This document shows positions 21,628-33,789 of a stretch of DNA of 64,000 bases, one piece after another. The number at the start of each line of letters is the position of its first letter. Within the stretch, counting starts at the first letter, position 1. Below the pieces are notes generated by a model. It saw only the letters and a program-made list of their open reading frames with translations, had not been told where the DNA came from and made no database searches. Origin of the DNA: Manduca sexta (lineage: Eukaryota; Arthropoda; Insecta; Lepidoptera; Sphingidae); assembly GCF_014839805.1 (NCBI RefSeq), contig NC_051119.1, positions 7,619,245-7,683,244 on the forward strand. Reading direction: 5' to 3'. A program made the translations under genes and the position numbers.

Positions 21628-21840
21628 ACATAGTATAAAACAAAGTCGCTTTCTCTGTCCCTATGTCCCTTTGTATGCTTAAATCTTTAAAACTACGCAA
21701 CGGATTTTGATGCGGTTTTTTTTAATAGATAAAGTGATTCAAGAGGAAGGTTTATATGTATAATAACATCCATTAAATAGTGGAGAAATACTGTTATTTT
21801 GTTATGTTAAACCCGTGCGAAGCCAGAGCGGGCCGCTAGT
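21628..21840 (+). mobile_element. Helitron-like element, second subfamily
   Basis: It begins TAGTATAAAACAAAGTCGC, has TGTCCCTATGTCCCTTTGTA and CAACGGATTTTGATGCGG, and ends CGTGCGAAGCCAGAGCGGG and CCGCTAGT. The interior differs from the GAGCAAAAGCTAGT subfamily. Confidence 0.6.
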
Positions 21841-22369
21841 TCTACATAAAGGGAAACCAGTAGGAATCTAGTTAGCGATGGCTCCTAAGTAAACTATCGT
21901 ATCTGGAAAAATAACGATACCGACTTTTTTAGCGTTTCTCTATCTATGTACTGTTTACTACCAAACCTGTTTGATTCAAAGTTAATAAACGAAAAAAAAA
22001 TCATTCAAAAACCATTTGTTTCCTATTTTTAATGGTTTTAGTTACTGAAAAGTACATAACGAAACGTTAAAAAGGTGAATATCGCTATTTTTTCAGATGC
22101 GATAGTTTACTTAGGAGTCATCGTAATATTTATTTTTATTTTTTATTTATTTATACATATGAATATGAACTTTTCACCACTGTTTTGATATCTATCAACA
22201 CATCCAAATTGTTTCATTGTATCGTTCGTGCTTGGGACGGACAGCTCATAGATAGGAAGATATTGAGTCTATGTAGGGTCGGTAGTAACGCTCATTCTGA
22301 TTTCCTATGTTTACGCGAATTAGATATCGAAATAAAACTAGTTTTCGAAGATTATCTTGTTTTTTTTAA

Positions 22370-22425
22370 TAAACTCCGCCCCGTGACCATGAGACTGCCG
22401 ACTTCGCAACGTCACGAGAAAATCT
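22370..22425 (+). repeat. Family P fragment
   Basis: Short match: CCCCGTGACCATGAGACTGC followed by CGCAACGTCACGAGAAAA. Only the motif core survives. Confidence 0.4.
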
Positions 22426-22444
22426 ATGCACATTATAAAATAAC

Positions 22445-22636
22445 GCCCCCTTTTGTATGTTTGTATGTTATCGATTTTCTCAAAATCTATTGATCGGATT
22501 TTTATGAAATTTGGTATGGAGATAGTTTAAGGCCCTGGGAAGGATATAGGCTAGTTTTTTTTTACCGGGAAAATATATAGCGGGACTTCTATCTTGCAGA
22601 ACTCCTTCACGCGGGCAATCACGAGCAAAAGTTAGT
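22445..22636 (+). mobile_element. Helitron-like 3' part
   Basis: Core AATTTGGTATGGAGATAG, ATATATAGCGGGACTTC, CTCCTTCACGCGGGC and end GAGCAAAAGTTAGT. The 3' hairpin has a small deletion. Confidence 0.7.
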
Positions 22637-22830
22637 TGTAATATAAGAACCGCGATGTAATTCTAAAATTTATTTTATTTCAACGCACGTTGTGTTGTTA
22701 TTCCTGTAGCAGTGTAGATGATGAAGAGTGTAGACCTTAGCATTCAACTAGTTATTATAAACCCATGATTTTTAGTTCCCATTTACACCCTGTAAATATA
22801 TACGCTGTATAAGTGTTAATATGTAATCCT

Positions 22831-23076
22831 AACAATATTACAAATGCGAAAGTTTGTGAGGATGGATGTATGTTTGTTCCTCTTTCAAGAAAAAAACTAC
22901 TGGACGGATTTGGATGAAACTACAATAATATTGGTTATACATCAGAATAACACATAGGCTAGAATTTACAATGATTTTGTGTAAGTTGGTCATAATATAC
23001 CGGTACATATCAAGTATGTCGGAAAAAATATCTGGAAAACTCCTTCACGCGGGCGAAGCCGCGAGCAAAAGCTAGT
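22831..23076 (+). mobile_element. Helitron-like element, complete-looking
   Basis: It starts AACAATATTACAAATGCGAA, has TGGATGTATGTTTGTTCCTC and GGACGGATTTGGATGAAAC, and ends with the hairpin CGCGGGCGAAGCCGCG and GAGCAAAAGCTAGT. Very similar to 40849-41101. Confidence 0.75.
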
Positions 23077-23687
23077 CACTGATATAGCATTAGGTGATCC
23101 AATTTTTGTTATAAAAATGCTTCAGTTCACAGTCATTCCTTTTTTATTGTTATAATCATGGAAATCATTCAGCTTTCTTCAATACTTGCCTTTTAGTCAC
23201 ATTCAGTTGGTATCATACGGCGTTTCGCACATCGAAACTAACAGTATTGGACAAGACGAAATCCAATAGATTCCGTCTATTATCGCTGAGCGTTCGAGAC
23301 AGGCTCTGGCGGGGTGGAAACTGAGGGCGCTAGACAGAGACGCAACATTGTAAACAATGGATGTTGAAAAGAGACGGACGATGTAGAGAGAGGTCGTTTT
23401 ACAACGACAGATTGTCGCGCACATGTCGAAACGCGATGTTCTTTTTGCGAAGTTTCGTAGAGATGGGATTGTTGTAGTTTGCAGTGTGAATGTTTTATCG
23501 ATAATTGTTTGTCATGTTAAGATTTGTGATTTTTAATATTATGTTTGTTTTCGTAATTATAATATACTGTATAGAATACGAAAAAGGTTTGTGAATCATG
23601 CAGGTAAAAATTCTGGTATTTTGAACCTATTTTTTTATCTTAATTTATTCATAAGTGGAACAATAATTGATTGTTGAATATGGTGAT

Positions 23688-23785
23688 GTACATCATCATC
23701 AGCCACATAAAGTCCACTGCTGAACATAGGCCGCTCGAAAGATTTCCAGACGGACATATCGAAAACGGCCTGCCTCCAACGTATT
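23688..23785 (-). repeat. RTE-like 3' end with ATC tail
   Basis: It has a short CATCATCATC tail, then AGTCCACTGCTGAACATAGG and AAAGATTTCCAGACGGAC, matching the 21478-21585 block. Confidence 0.55.
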
Positions 23786-24252
23786 CCCGCGACCTTTATC
23801 AAGCCGTCATATAATAAATGGGTTAAAGCAAATGAATTTGTTTAAATTATACACGGATATACTAAACAAACGAACTGTTTTATTATGCGAACAAGTTACA
23901 TTTTTTTTTTAAATTCAAACAGACCAAAGAGTAAAAGACTATAGGTATACACACGATGAAGGCAACAAAACATTATGTTTAACATTCTTTCAACAGAATT
24001 ATTGTAATTTAAATTTACTTAATGGTTTATCGATAAAGTCTCATCACTATCATGTTTTCGGCTCGTCCGTCTAGGGGTGCGTACAGCCCGCGGGCCGACT
24101 CACGCACTTGTTTGTGCGATTTAATTTCATTTATCAAAGCATTACTTACTCGCCGGGAATCACTTAGTTAGATTACCCGGCTCCGCCCGTAACACTACAG
24201 CGCATGCGTGCGGATTGTTCAAATCCTTAACGTACTATACGTGAATATATTA

Positions 24253-24444
24253 AGGGCCTGTTTCATAACTTCTGAGTACATGGTATTCGTCACATAAATG
24301 TATAAGCCTATCAAATACAAGAGTTACACTCTGACCTATGCTCCCAAATAAGTGGTTCTAAAATGAGTACTATCTACACGAGCTGTTTAATATGATAACG
24401 GTCAGATAAAATTTTAGTACTTGATAATTGTGAAACAGGCTCTA
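24253..24444. mobile_element. Short MITE with AGGGCCTGTTTCA termini
   Basis: The left end AGGGCCTGTTTCATAA and right end TTGTGAAACAGGCTCT form inverted termini of about 15 bp around 190 bp. The interior also shows paired segments (TGAGTACAT and ATTTTAGTACTTGA regions). It is non-coding. The superfamily is not clear. Confidence 0.55.
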
Positions 24445-24590
24445 AGGTAGGTTACATAGGTTTTCAACTGATTAATTGAAGGTTAGTATAGAGTATAGGT
24501 ATTGGTAGAAACGACTCCTTGGATCAGTGGCTGCATATTAAGTAGGGCATTGTTGTGATGAACACAATAGCAAAAAAAGTGAGTGTTTAG

Positions 24591-24875
24591 GTACTGTGTC
24601 ACTGCTGGGAACGGACCTCCTCTACTACTGACAGGGTTTAGGCCTCAGTCCACCACGCCGGCCTAACGTGGATTGTCAGAATTCACATACTCACCCTTTA
24701 AAATTCTTATAGAAAATTTATCAGATGTGGAGGTTTCTTCACGATGATTTCCTTCGCCGTTAAAGCAAGCGATAAATCACAAAGAATACACACATGACTT
24801 TAGAAGAGTCAGGCGTGCCTTTGCGTTCGAACCTGACAACATTCGTCTCTGCAGTCCGTTCCACTCCTAACTAGT
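24591..24875 (-). mobile_element. SINE S2
   Basis: Near full-length; the plus strand shows GTGTCACTGCTGGGAACGG, CCACCACGCCGGCCTAACG, TTAAAGCAAGCGATAAATC and GAACCTGACAACATTCGTC. Its head end abuts another repeat at 24876. Confidence 0.75.
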
Positions 24876-25027
24876 TGAAGGGTCCATATAACCCGATTCC
24901 TGCCGGCTGTTATGTACAATTTACGTCGAATCTAATTATAATTAGAACAATCAGTAGACCACATTCATACACATTAGTATCTATATGTTGTGTGTTACCT
25001 TGCAGAAAATTTCACCTTTCGCCACTA
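24876..25027. mobile_element. hAT-type MITE, diverged
   Basis: Shares TAACCCGATTCCTGCCGGCT near the left and AATTTCACCTTTCGCCACT at the right with the element at 13237-13400. The left terminus is lost at the junction with the S2 SINE. Confidence 0.5.
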
Positions 25028-25497
25028 AACTCTCACAATCATACTTATAAAAAATTCACAAATTTATTCGATCAGCTGTAGGTAAAAACCCGCCATCTTG
25101 CTTCTTAATAAGGTTTAAACTAAGAACCGGTGATTTTTTTGACAGCTATTTAAGCAATTCTTAATCACCTCTTAACGCTAAAACAAGTTTATAAGTAAGA
25201 TATAATTACATTCGTATAATCAATGAATATCTATACACAGATTAGACCTTAATCCCTCGCGCTCAATTCGTTTCGTTTCAATCAACAATAATAATTTAAT
25301 TCGCAAACTGCATTCATTGAGTCCCCATCACAATGCCGATGCACGTTTTGTTAAAGCTGTTTTTTTTTTACATGGGGCGCGTGAGCTTTGAATTAATTTA
25401 ATACATTTGAATTTGCGTTTTATTATAGTGGAAGTGATGTCTCTATAGGGGCATTGGTTGGCAATATTTTCTTGACGGCACATTGAATTGAGCAAGG

Positions 25498-25735
25498 TTC
25501 TCTTGTCAGTTGCTAGAATTATGCAGACCTATCGTTATTTTTATGTTAAGTTTTGTTTGGTTCCTTTCGGGTTCAAAATCCTTTTTCGGTATAAACTATA
25601 CATTATCTGTAATGAGCAACGAGGAACGTTCTCTTGTCAGTTGCTAGAATCATGCAGACCTATTGTTATTTTTATGTTGAGTTTTGTTTGTTTTCGTTCG
25701 GGTTAAAAATCCTTTTTCGGTATAAACTATTGTCT
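25498..25735 (+). repeat. 131-bp tandem duplication
   Basis: TTCTCTTGTCAGTTGCTAGA starts both at 25498 and at 25629. The two units stay alike through CAGACCTATCGTTATTTTTA to CCTTTTTCGGTATAAACTAT. The difference between copies is small, so this is a fairly recent local duplication. An open frame of 72 codons spans it but shows no coding features. Confidence 0.8.
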
Positions 25736-26559
25736 TAATTTTTAAGTAAAAAACTCTCTATATTTTATTTATCGAGGACCTGATTTATTTATGAGTATAA
25801 TTTTATCCAAATTCATTAGTTATGTTTTTACTCCTAACAAATACCCAGACATCTAATATATAATTGTATTAACTAACTCTCACATTAATTGCAATATTAA
25901 GTTATAGGAAGTTGGGTGGTAATTGCCACTCCGGAGTGCTAATGTAAGTATTTACAGTAAATTGCAGGCAATTGAGCACGGTGAGGGCTTGTCTAGATGC
26001 GGATCTAGCTCTGAATGGCATTTTTAGAATGTTCTAGACAGAAGCGTCAGACAGAGCAAGCACATGCCTATACGTTTTAGATCCGGGTACAAAAAACCCG
26101 AGAAACAACAAATTCTACATACAAAAATAATAAATTAAATCAATTAATTCACACGTGAATTTACGATTAATAAAATTGTTTGAAAAACACCTCACACTCA
26201 CAATCTTATCAAATACATCTCTTTCTTTTTAATTTTATCAGTAAGAGGCTAAAGCGCAGTTAGACGTAGTCATTAGCCAACGTATTAAAAATTGAACAAA
26301 TTGGAGAATTGTGTTGTTGTTAAAGTGGTGACATGTTCGTCAGAATTAACATTTTTAATCTGAATCACATTAACATGTCGGTTAAATCTGACACAGTCGG
26401 TTAATGTAAACCGGCGCCCCTTTTGGTTAATGGTGTAGCGCCGTTCATGGGGTTTAATGGGTAACTTATAACTACGCGTGCACCTGTTGCGTACTTTACT
26501 ATTAGTTTTATTTACTGACTTTGGTAAGGTTTGGTTTCTTTGTGCATTGGAGACCGTAG
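25736..26559. other. Intron; nothing recognised
   Basis: AT-rich. The 93-codon minus-strand frame at 26285-26566 shows no domain and ends in repeat-free sequence. Confidence 0.45.
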
Positions 26560-26870
26560 TCAACACCGGGGGATATGCGTATAGGATACTAGAATCCCAC
26601 GGGTTAGCAATTGCAGGGGTCTGGAGGAAAGTTAGGAGGAGATATTTGGGGAAGGAAGGGTGGGGGCAGGAAAAGGAACAGTCTTAGGGGAGCTAGGAAG
26701 GCCAGGAAATGCTCGGGAGCCTTCAGGCCCCTATGTGTAGAACCATGAGGTATACACGCTCGACTTAGTGCTTAGAGCCTTGGTACATGTCCCCCGTGCA
26801 TGGGCATGCAATCGGTGTGAAGAACGAGCGCATAAGAATTGCCTCAGGGCAGAGTTAGGTTAAGACGTTT
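26560..26870. other. GC-rich island of unknown nature in an intron
   Basis: This purine- and G-rich stretch (GGAAGGAAGGGTGGGGGCAG, GGAGCTAGGAAGGCCAGG) contrasts sharply with AT-rich surroundings. It could be a fragment of a foreign or mobile element; no domain, terminus or repeat partner in the window was found. Confidence 0.3.
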
Positions 26871-29761
26871 TAAATGTAATGCTTTATTGCCCAATCTTGA
26901 AATCATGGGGAATAGGGGACCATCCTGTGTTTGATTTTGTACATTATTCTATATGTAATGGTTAATAATACGAAAGAGAAACCCTCCTGCGAAAACTGCA
27001 TTAAAATTGGTTCTAAAATAAGCCAGTAATTCATATTTCAAATATTACTATGTGCCGCTTCGTCCCTTTCTTTTGCACGCGTCGTAATGCCCGATGACGT
27101 CACACGTGGGTATTGCGCCTCTTTTCTGTTTCTCGTTACTTACCCCTTCTACCGAAATTGAAAGAATTATAACTTGTTGATTTTTTACCGGATTTAAATA
27201 ATTCTTTCTGTGTTATAATTTATATAACGTAAATATTTGATAATAATAAAGAACACAAATGAGTCCGGTCCCCTATTGCTGTGTCTGCGACGGCAAATTC
27301 TAGACCATATCGACGTTATTATTATCAAGCTGAATCAAGACGACCATTATTATCAAGCTATTAAAGTTTGTGTCACTACCAATTGTCGCTTTATATAAAG
27401 TTTAGCCTTTGCTCTTACTTTGTCTTATCTTCGACCTGTAAGTTGGAACAACATTAAGAAATAAGTAAAAAATCTATTTAAGACTTTAGATAATGTAAAT
27501 AAGATAAAATACATTTAAAATCCAATCAATATCTTACTTTATTATTTGAAAGTGAAACATATTTGATAGGAACGAGGTAGGATTGCAATTAACACAAATG
27601 AAGATTAATGAATTCTCAATTAGTTACTAATTCGGTCTAATCTATATTTATCTATAGAATCTATCGGATTTCCATATTCAACGCATCCTGTCCATAAACA
27701 TAACGTTAGCGACAAACCTCGGGCGGAACCGGGAGTGATAGCAAGTCAAAACAAACATGCATAGCCGGCTTCCTTCCATTACCGGTCGTCGGTCGGCACA
27801 ATTAAAATAAATTCAAAATACTGAATTAAAGTTCCACGAGCGTTTCGGATGCTTTACGTTGAGTGTACTTGGCCAGTTTATGTTGACCCGTCAGATGTCA
27901 TACGGTTTATGCGTGGTGCCTTTTTTGAGGGTCTGATTAGGTTTGGTAATTCTGGAAAGTGTTAACCAGTCTTATGAAAAGTTTATGAATCAATTTTGAT
28001 GAGGCTTTAGAATATATCTGACATTGATGCTGAAAAAATATGTCGCTTATTCAATCGTAAATCTAGTTTTAGTAAAGATTATGTATTAGAGAGATCAATT
28101 TAAAATTGACACCGTTTAATAGTAATACCATTTAACTTTACGAATGAATATAAGAATACAAAAATTAAAATTATAATATCAGATTGATAAATCATTTCTC
28201 GAAGTCTCAGATCTTGTTATGCTGGTCACTCAATCGTCAAAGAGCGACGTTTTGACGCGTACATCACGCGCGGCAAAGGCGCCGAAACACGCGCGCGGCA
28301 CACTTTATCTAACTGAAATTAAGAACGAAAACATTTTAAAGCAGCCATAAATTGTTCAGCGCGCTGAGTGCTTTCTTTGTGTGTTGCCAGATGTGTGGTC
28401 GCAATTAGCCCCGGTTTTATTTATAAATGCGAATAATGGATATTAAATATTGCAGGTTTTAAAAATGGAATTTGGATTGATGCATAAAAATAGCGGTTCG
28501 ATGTTTGATCGGATTCTATTTTTGTATAATTTGTGTTGATGTATTCGATGTTAAGAGTGTCTTTGTTGCTGGTGCAGTAATTGTGTATTTGTATTTATCC
28601 CACAAAAATGTCTATTAATGTAAAAAAAATATTTTAATTGTATTTTGTGAATGGAACAATTTATAACTTCTTGCAGTTAATACTAGTGCAGCATATAATA
28701 CGGTAAGACACATTAGGTGCACTCATTCTTCGCAATGTAATCATTGATAATTAATTGTTAGGAACGTTTAGCTTTAAATTGCAATAAATTCAGGTCATAT
28801 TTCAACGACTTTTTGTAATGTACGACAGAGATCCTTTAATAGGAATAACAAAACAAATTCTACGGCAAAGCGAAATATCATATTCTAGATATCACATTGA
28901 AGGATAAAGGTCGACAACGAATTTGAATGCCGTATAATTCCCCAAAAATCTATGTTCTATTATAATGTGGCAACACTATCGTACACGGATGCGCAGGCGC
29001 ATCTCGTAAGCTCGCCTTTCCATTAGCGCGTTCGAATTTAGAACGCGGCGCGATTGGCCCGCGCCCGCGCACGCAATGAATCATCGGCGCCAACTATACG
29101 GTTGTATAGGGTGCGCGTAATTTTTGGGGTTACCGTATTTTAAAGGTGATAAATGGTGCGAGAATTTGTAGATGTTTTTAAGATTTATTACAAGGCGTGA
29201 GTGCACTCTAAATAGTTTATTTTCGTTATTGTAATTTGTGATAAAATTGAGTTTTGATTAAATTATTAGATATCCTTACTTTTATTGCTGTACGTTAAAT
29301 GTCTTTTTGCATTCACAATTGAATAATATAAATAAAATTGTAGTAATGTTTTAAAATGATACGAGGTAGAGCAAGAAACGTAAAAATGCCATGAATCCTA
29401 TCCTTCTTAAATGTTTTCTCAACCGGAACACTAAAAATGATTGCGCCAACAGACGAATCCAGATTGCAAAGTTAATCAGAATTAAATCTTAACACCCTGT
29501 ATCCATAGTCTTATTTATGAAAATAGATTTAAATCACTACACATTACACACGTGACCGCTGACCCGCAAACAGTGACGCGTCATAGATTTATAGTTCACT
29601 TTGTGAATGTATGGATGTTTTGATTTTTTTTCCTATATTCATTTTTTGTTTAGTAAACATTTCAGATGCGTGCGATTCGGTAAGTGGTAAAATCCAGCGA
29701 TGGTCTGTAGCATTAATCAACGGGCTATACCGCGATAGAATACTGTTTCACAAAAAAATTA
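26871..29761. other. Intron; CRE/E-box patch and CpG patches, otherwise nothing
   Basis: TGACGTCACACGTG at 27095-27108 combines a CRE-like and an E-box-like site. CpG-rich patches lie at 28240-28310 and 28980-29090. No exon fitting the expected phase (one base, whole codons, two bases) was found by eye, though a microexon could be hidden here. Confidence 0.35.
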
Positions 29762-29981
29762 ACTGCCTCGGTGGCGTAGTTGTATTGTGTGTATGACTAA
29801 CGTTTTGAAGTCTTAGATTCGAATCCAGGGTCGAGCAGTGATAGGTTCTTCTACTCAGTATCAAAAATATTGCGAAAGGCTCATCCCCTAGCACATCGTG
29901 GGACACAACACACAAAAGTGGGTGCCTTTTTAGCAACTCTGCCCACGCTTTTGGGGATAAAAGCGCGATGTATGTGTGTGT
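29762..29981 (+). mobile_element. SINE S1, diverged
   Basis: Head CTGCCTCGGTGGCGTAGTTG, box B AGATTCGAATCCAGGG, body TTCTTCTACTCAGTATCA and CACATCGTGGGACACAAC, tail GATGTATGTGTGTG. An internal deletion removed the CCCGATATGG part. Confidence 0.82.
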
Positions 29982-32244
29982 AGAAAATTTACCTACATTT
30001 ATGAACTTTTAATGGTCTGAGTCCTTATTCTGAAAGTTCTCACTTTGAAAGCTAGACTAACGTAATATATAGGTAATCTCTAGAATCATATAATTCAAAA
30101 ACGCAAAACAAATAACTTTTTTTTTATGCAGTTTTTTTTTCATATGTTTAATAATATTATACGGAAAGATGAGAGGTGGAGGTAATATTATACTACCTTC
30201 CAATAATTGCTTTTAATTGTTTTTGGGCCCTTTCATTTTTATGTAATATCAAATATAAATTATGTCCTATTGATGGCAATGCGTCCTAAAGTGTAAAATA
30301 AAATTACAATATAGTGTTGTATATTTGACAAATATACAGTTATCGATAACCTACAAACATATTCTAAGAAAAACCTTAAAACCAAATCAAAGTTACAAAG
30401 ATTTACGAGCATTCTCTGCAGCTTTATTAAGTTATCGAAATTAGCGGTATTAAGCAGTTGAGACCGACGTTTTTACTTAGTATTTAATAATTAATAATGT
30501 TGTCAGTGATACCTTATCATTCAAAAATGTTCTTGTCTAAACGACCGGACTATCTGAACCACAAAAAATCTTGTACAGTAAGTAATATGAGAAAATCTCA
30601 AAGGCATTCTCGAAGTCTATTAAAATTGCATCCACGTCTCTGGAACTAGAAATGTTTAAGATAACACTATCAGAACATGTCGCGGCTCGGAGGTCTTCCC
30701 TCCATTGACTACAAATATATTTCTACACATAAATACACCTTTATCTCGCAACGAATAAAGTTTAACAACCAATTGCGGGACGGAAAATAAAACCATCGCT
30801 CTAACTGACCAATAGGAGAGCGGTGTGAGCTCGTTCGAAATTTGAAATTCTTTGCGTGCCGCCGGCGCCATGTTTTTTAACAGCCTTTTTTATAGAGCAG
30901 TTTGATAATTGAAGCATTTGGTTCTGTTACGATTTTAATTGGTCCGCATGAAATGGGCCGAAATATTTCGAAAATGCTCTTCCAGATAGCATGGATGGAC
31001 ACAATGGGATGGAATTGGTAAAGATTGATGAAAACCGGATTCCTCGTTTTAGAAACGTTTAATGGTTTTTGATTACGTAATGACATCTTCCATCCAAACT
31101 GGTAAAATATATGAGAGAGAATTTAATAAAACTGCTTTTGAAGAGTATTATTTTTAATAAAAACTATTCTTGAGTGTAAATCATTGGTAGAATTTCATCA
31201 AAATTTATTTATTATGTAAGTCTAAGCAAAATATCCATGATACACTACTACGCGTGCATTTTTATGTTTATCTATTTTTATAGTGCCTCATTAAAATCTT
31301 CCACATTTAAAGGAACTGTTATATCTTAACAAAGCAACTGCGATATCGTTTGCACTAATCCAAGTTAATTCTCAAACCGTCTAGTAGTTTAAGGGAGTTG
31401 GTTAGAATAACATTGAGTAAGACGTTACCAGACGTTTGTCCAATTTTGCCTGTCTTATGCCGCTTATTGTATAGATTAAATGTTGAATCTGCGAAGGGGG
31501 ACCGGTAGCAGCCCTCGCTGGCGCTCGGGTCAGCGTTTCTTAAAGCTATGGTTTCGAACAAAGGAATAAATGAAGCCTTTGAGTGTACAAGTTTTTATGA
31601 CTGATTTTAATATTGAGGAGGAAAAAGATAATGTGTCCGAAATTTTAATTGGGGTTTGTCGTACTAAAATCTTAAGCCTTTTAAGTTCTTGAAAGTCATA
31701 TTAGGTACCAGGGGCGAAGGTTGAAATTTTCCGAAACGGAATCCGACACAACATGTAAGTACTAATAAATATGTATAAATGCTGTCTACAAAACGTTCTA
31801 ATGACAATCATATTTTACAAAAATTATTGAAGGAAAGCCGGCAGGAATCGCCTAGCAACTTCCCCAGTAATATGAATAGTATGAGTATATTATGTTCACA
31901 ATTAACAAATAATAAAAATCTTTATATTATGTAATGTATGTGGTTTCTTATACAGAAGCAAACGCTGGTCATATGAATAATATAATTAATACCTACATTA
32001 CTTTCAAAATCTGAGGTCGCTCAGTTTGAGAACCGCTGAGTTTGTTGTACTCAAGTACAATCAGCGCAAATATTTACTTAAGATATAATTGAACAGGGCG
32101 CGCGCGGGCCGCGGAAGATGCTTGCACTGCGAGATTTTTCATTTGCCAAATTATTACTTTTTTCTCTTTTTGCTGTACGCTTAACAGGTTACGCCAGGAA
32201 ATTTACATTTTGAGTTAAGAAAATCTAAAATCTGGTTATATTGC
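29982..32244. other. Intron; nothing recognised
   Basis: AT-rich with a slightly GC-richer part at 30670-30880. Small minus-strand frames (68-71 codons) are unsupported. Confidence 0.45.
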
Positions 32245-32955
32245 AAACTGAAGGGAGTAGATGAGAACTCAGGAGTGAGTGTTGTGAGACCACGTCCAGG
32301 GAGCGTAGTGACATGCGATCCGGTGGATCGATGGGTTAAAGATAATATATGAGAGTATTGTGAGACCACGTACAGGGAGCGTAGCGTGTGACGCGCGAGC
32401 CGGTGGAGAGACGAACTGAAGGTAGTGGATGAGAGCTCAGGTGCGAGTGTTGTGAGACCACGTACAAGGAACGTAGTGTGTGACCCGCGGGCCTGTGGAG
32501 CGATGAGCTGAAGATTGTGGATGAGAGCTCAGGAGCGAGAGTTGTGAGACCACGTACAGGGAGCGTAGTGTGTGACGCGCGGACCGGTGGAGCGACGGGC
32601 TGAAGGGAGTAGATGAGAGCTCAGGAGTGAGTGTTGTGAGACCACGTTCAGGGAGCGTAGTGACATGCGATCCGGTGGAACGATGGGTTAAAGATAATAT
32701 ATGAGAGTATTGTGAGACCACGTACAGGGATCGTAGCGTGTGACGCGCGGGCCGGTGGAGAGACGAACTGAAGGTAGTGGATGAGAGCTCAGGTGCGAGT
32801 GTTGTGAGGCCACGTACAAGGAACGTAGTGTGTGACGCGTGGGCCTGTGGAACGATGAGCTGAAGGTAGTGGATGAGAGCTCAGGAGCGAGAGTTGTGAG
32901 ACCATGCAGAGGGAGTGTAAAGTGTGACTCCCGGGCTAGTGGAGCGACGAGAAGG
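32245..32955 (-). repeat. 92-bp satellite, diverged array with higher-order repeat
   Basis: About eight monomers, with recurrent TGAGACCACGTACAGGGAGC, GTGTGACGCGCGGGCCGGTG and GATGAGAGCTCAGG. A four-monomer block repeats: the variant GTAGTGACATGCGATCCGGT and the shortened monomer AAAGATAATATATGAGAG recur exactly 352 bp apart. It is the reverse orientation of the array at 62651-64000. It lies in the large intron, about 700 bp before exon 33672-33789. Open frames of 62 and 94 codons here are by-products of the repeat. Confidence 0.92.
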
Positions 32956-33353
32956 TAGCTATTTGGCGAGTGGACGGGAGTTTGCCCGCGGGCGGTGAGC
33001 TAGTACAACATAATCCAATCTGGGCGGGTTTGTTTTCGTGTGGAGCCAACGCTAAGTGTTGTTTGCTTTTCATTCGGATTTGCCAGCGGTCCGGTTAAGA
33101 GGAAGTTTTCATTCAATTTAAATATGATTAGAATGCAATATTTAAGTTTGTGCTCGCAGCGCCGTTTGTTCGATTCGAGTGGCTATCTCTTGGGAGTTGC
33201 GTTATGAAGTCGGAATAAAAGTGGTTTGTTTGCGTGGGGTAAAAAACCTTTCAATAATAATCTGTTTATTTTGTCTTCTTATTTATTCTTTGTTACAATA
33301 ATAACGGTCATAGAACAATGTATAAGACAGGAATTCATTCCTAATTTCGATAT

Positions 33354-33385
33354 ACAGGGTGTCCCAGAAAATAGTGTCACCCCTA
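33354..33385 (+). repeat. Possible transposon terminus
   Basis: ACAGGGTGTCCCAGAAAA resembles terminal sequences of some mariner-like and other arthropod repeats. No matching second terminus was found. Confidence 0.25.
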
Positions 33386-33671
33386 TGTATGTTCCGCGAT
33401 TATTAGTTTCAAGTAGATATTATAATACTGAATATTTAACACATTTTTGTTACTTGTACTTGCCTTGAAATAACATACACATTTACGCGTTATTTCTCCA
33501 TATTTACATTAATAACGTTCACGCTTCTGGTTAACCGAACATAAAATTGTAACAACATGCAGGTTAAGTGTTTTAATCGTTTCTTTATACGGAAATATTA
33601 TTTCTGTTAATATATATTTTTATTGCTGTTTTACGACGCTTGTTATAATTAAATGTTTATTATTGTTACAG

Positions 33672-33789
33672 TTATTTGTGTCTTTGTGGGTGCATATCTC
33701 GGGCGGAGAAGGCTGGCGAGGCTCGGGAGAGTGTTCAGACGTTGCTGACTGTTTGCGCTGACCTCTGCCATCCCTGTGATATTGATGTC
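33672..33789 (+). CDS. Scaper: SCAPER-like gene, coding exon
   Basis: The exon is 118 bp: one base completing the previous Ser codon, then 39 codons. The acceptor is ATTGTTACAG and the donor is GTGAGT at 33790. The peptide starts YLCLCGCISRAEKAGEARES and continues VQTLLTVCADLCHPCDIDV. It is rich in cysteine and leucine. The segment LCGC matches my recollection of the family, but about eight or nine residues that precede it in vertebrates are absent. That could be a lineage difference or a missed microexon in the large intron upstream. The 92-bp satellite array ends about 700 bp before this exon. Confidence 0.82.

Noticed and set aside
32437..32721. 94-codon and 62-codon open frames with near-identical peptides
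   Set aside because: They are translations of the 92-bp satellite; the peptide repetition simply mirrors the DNA repeat.
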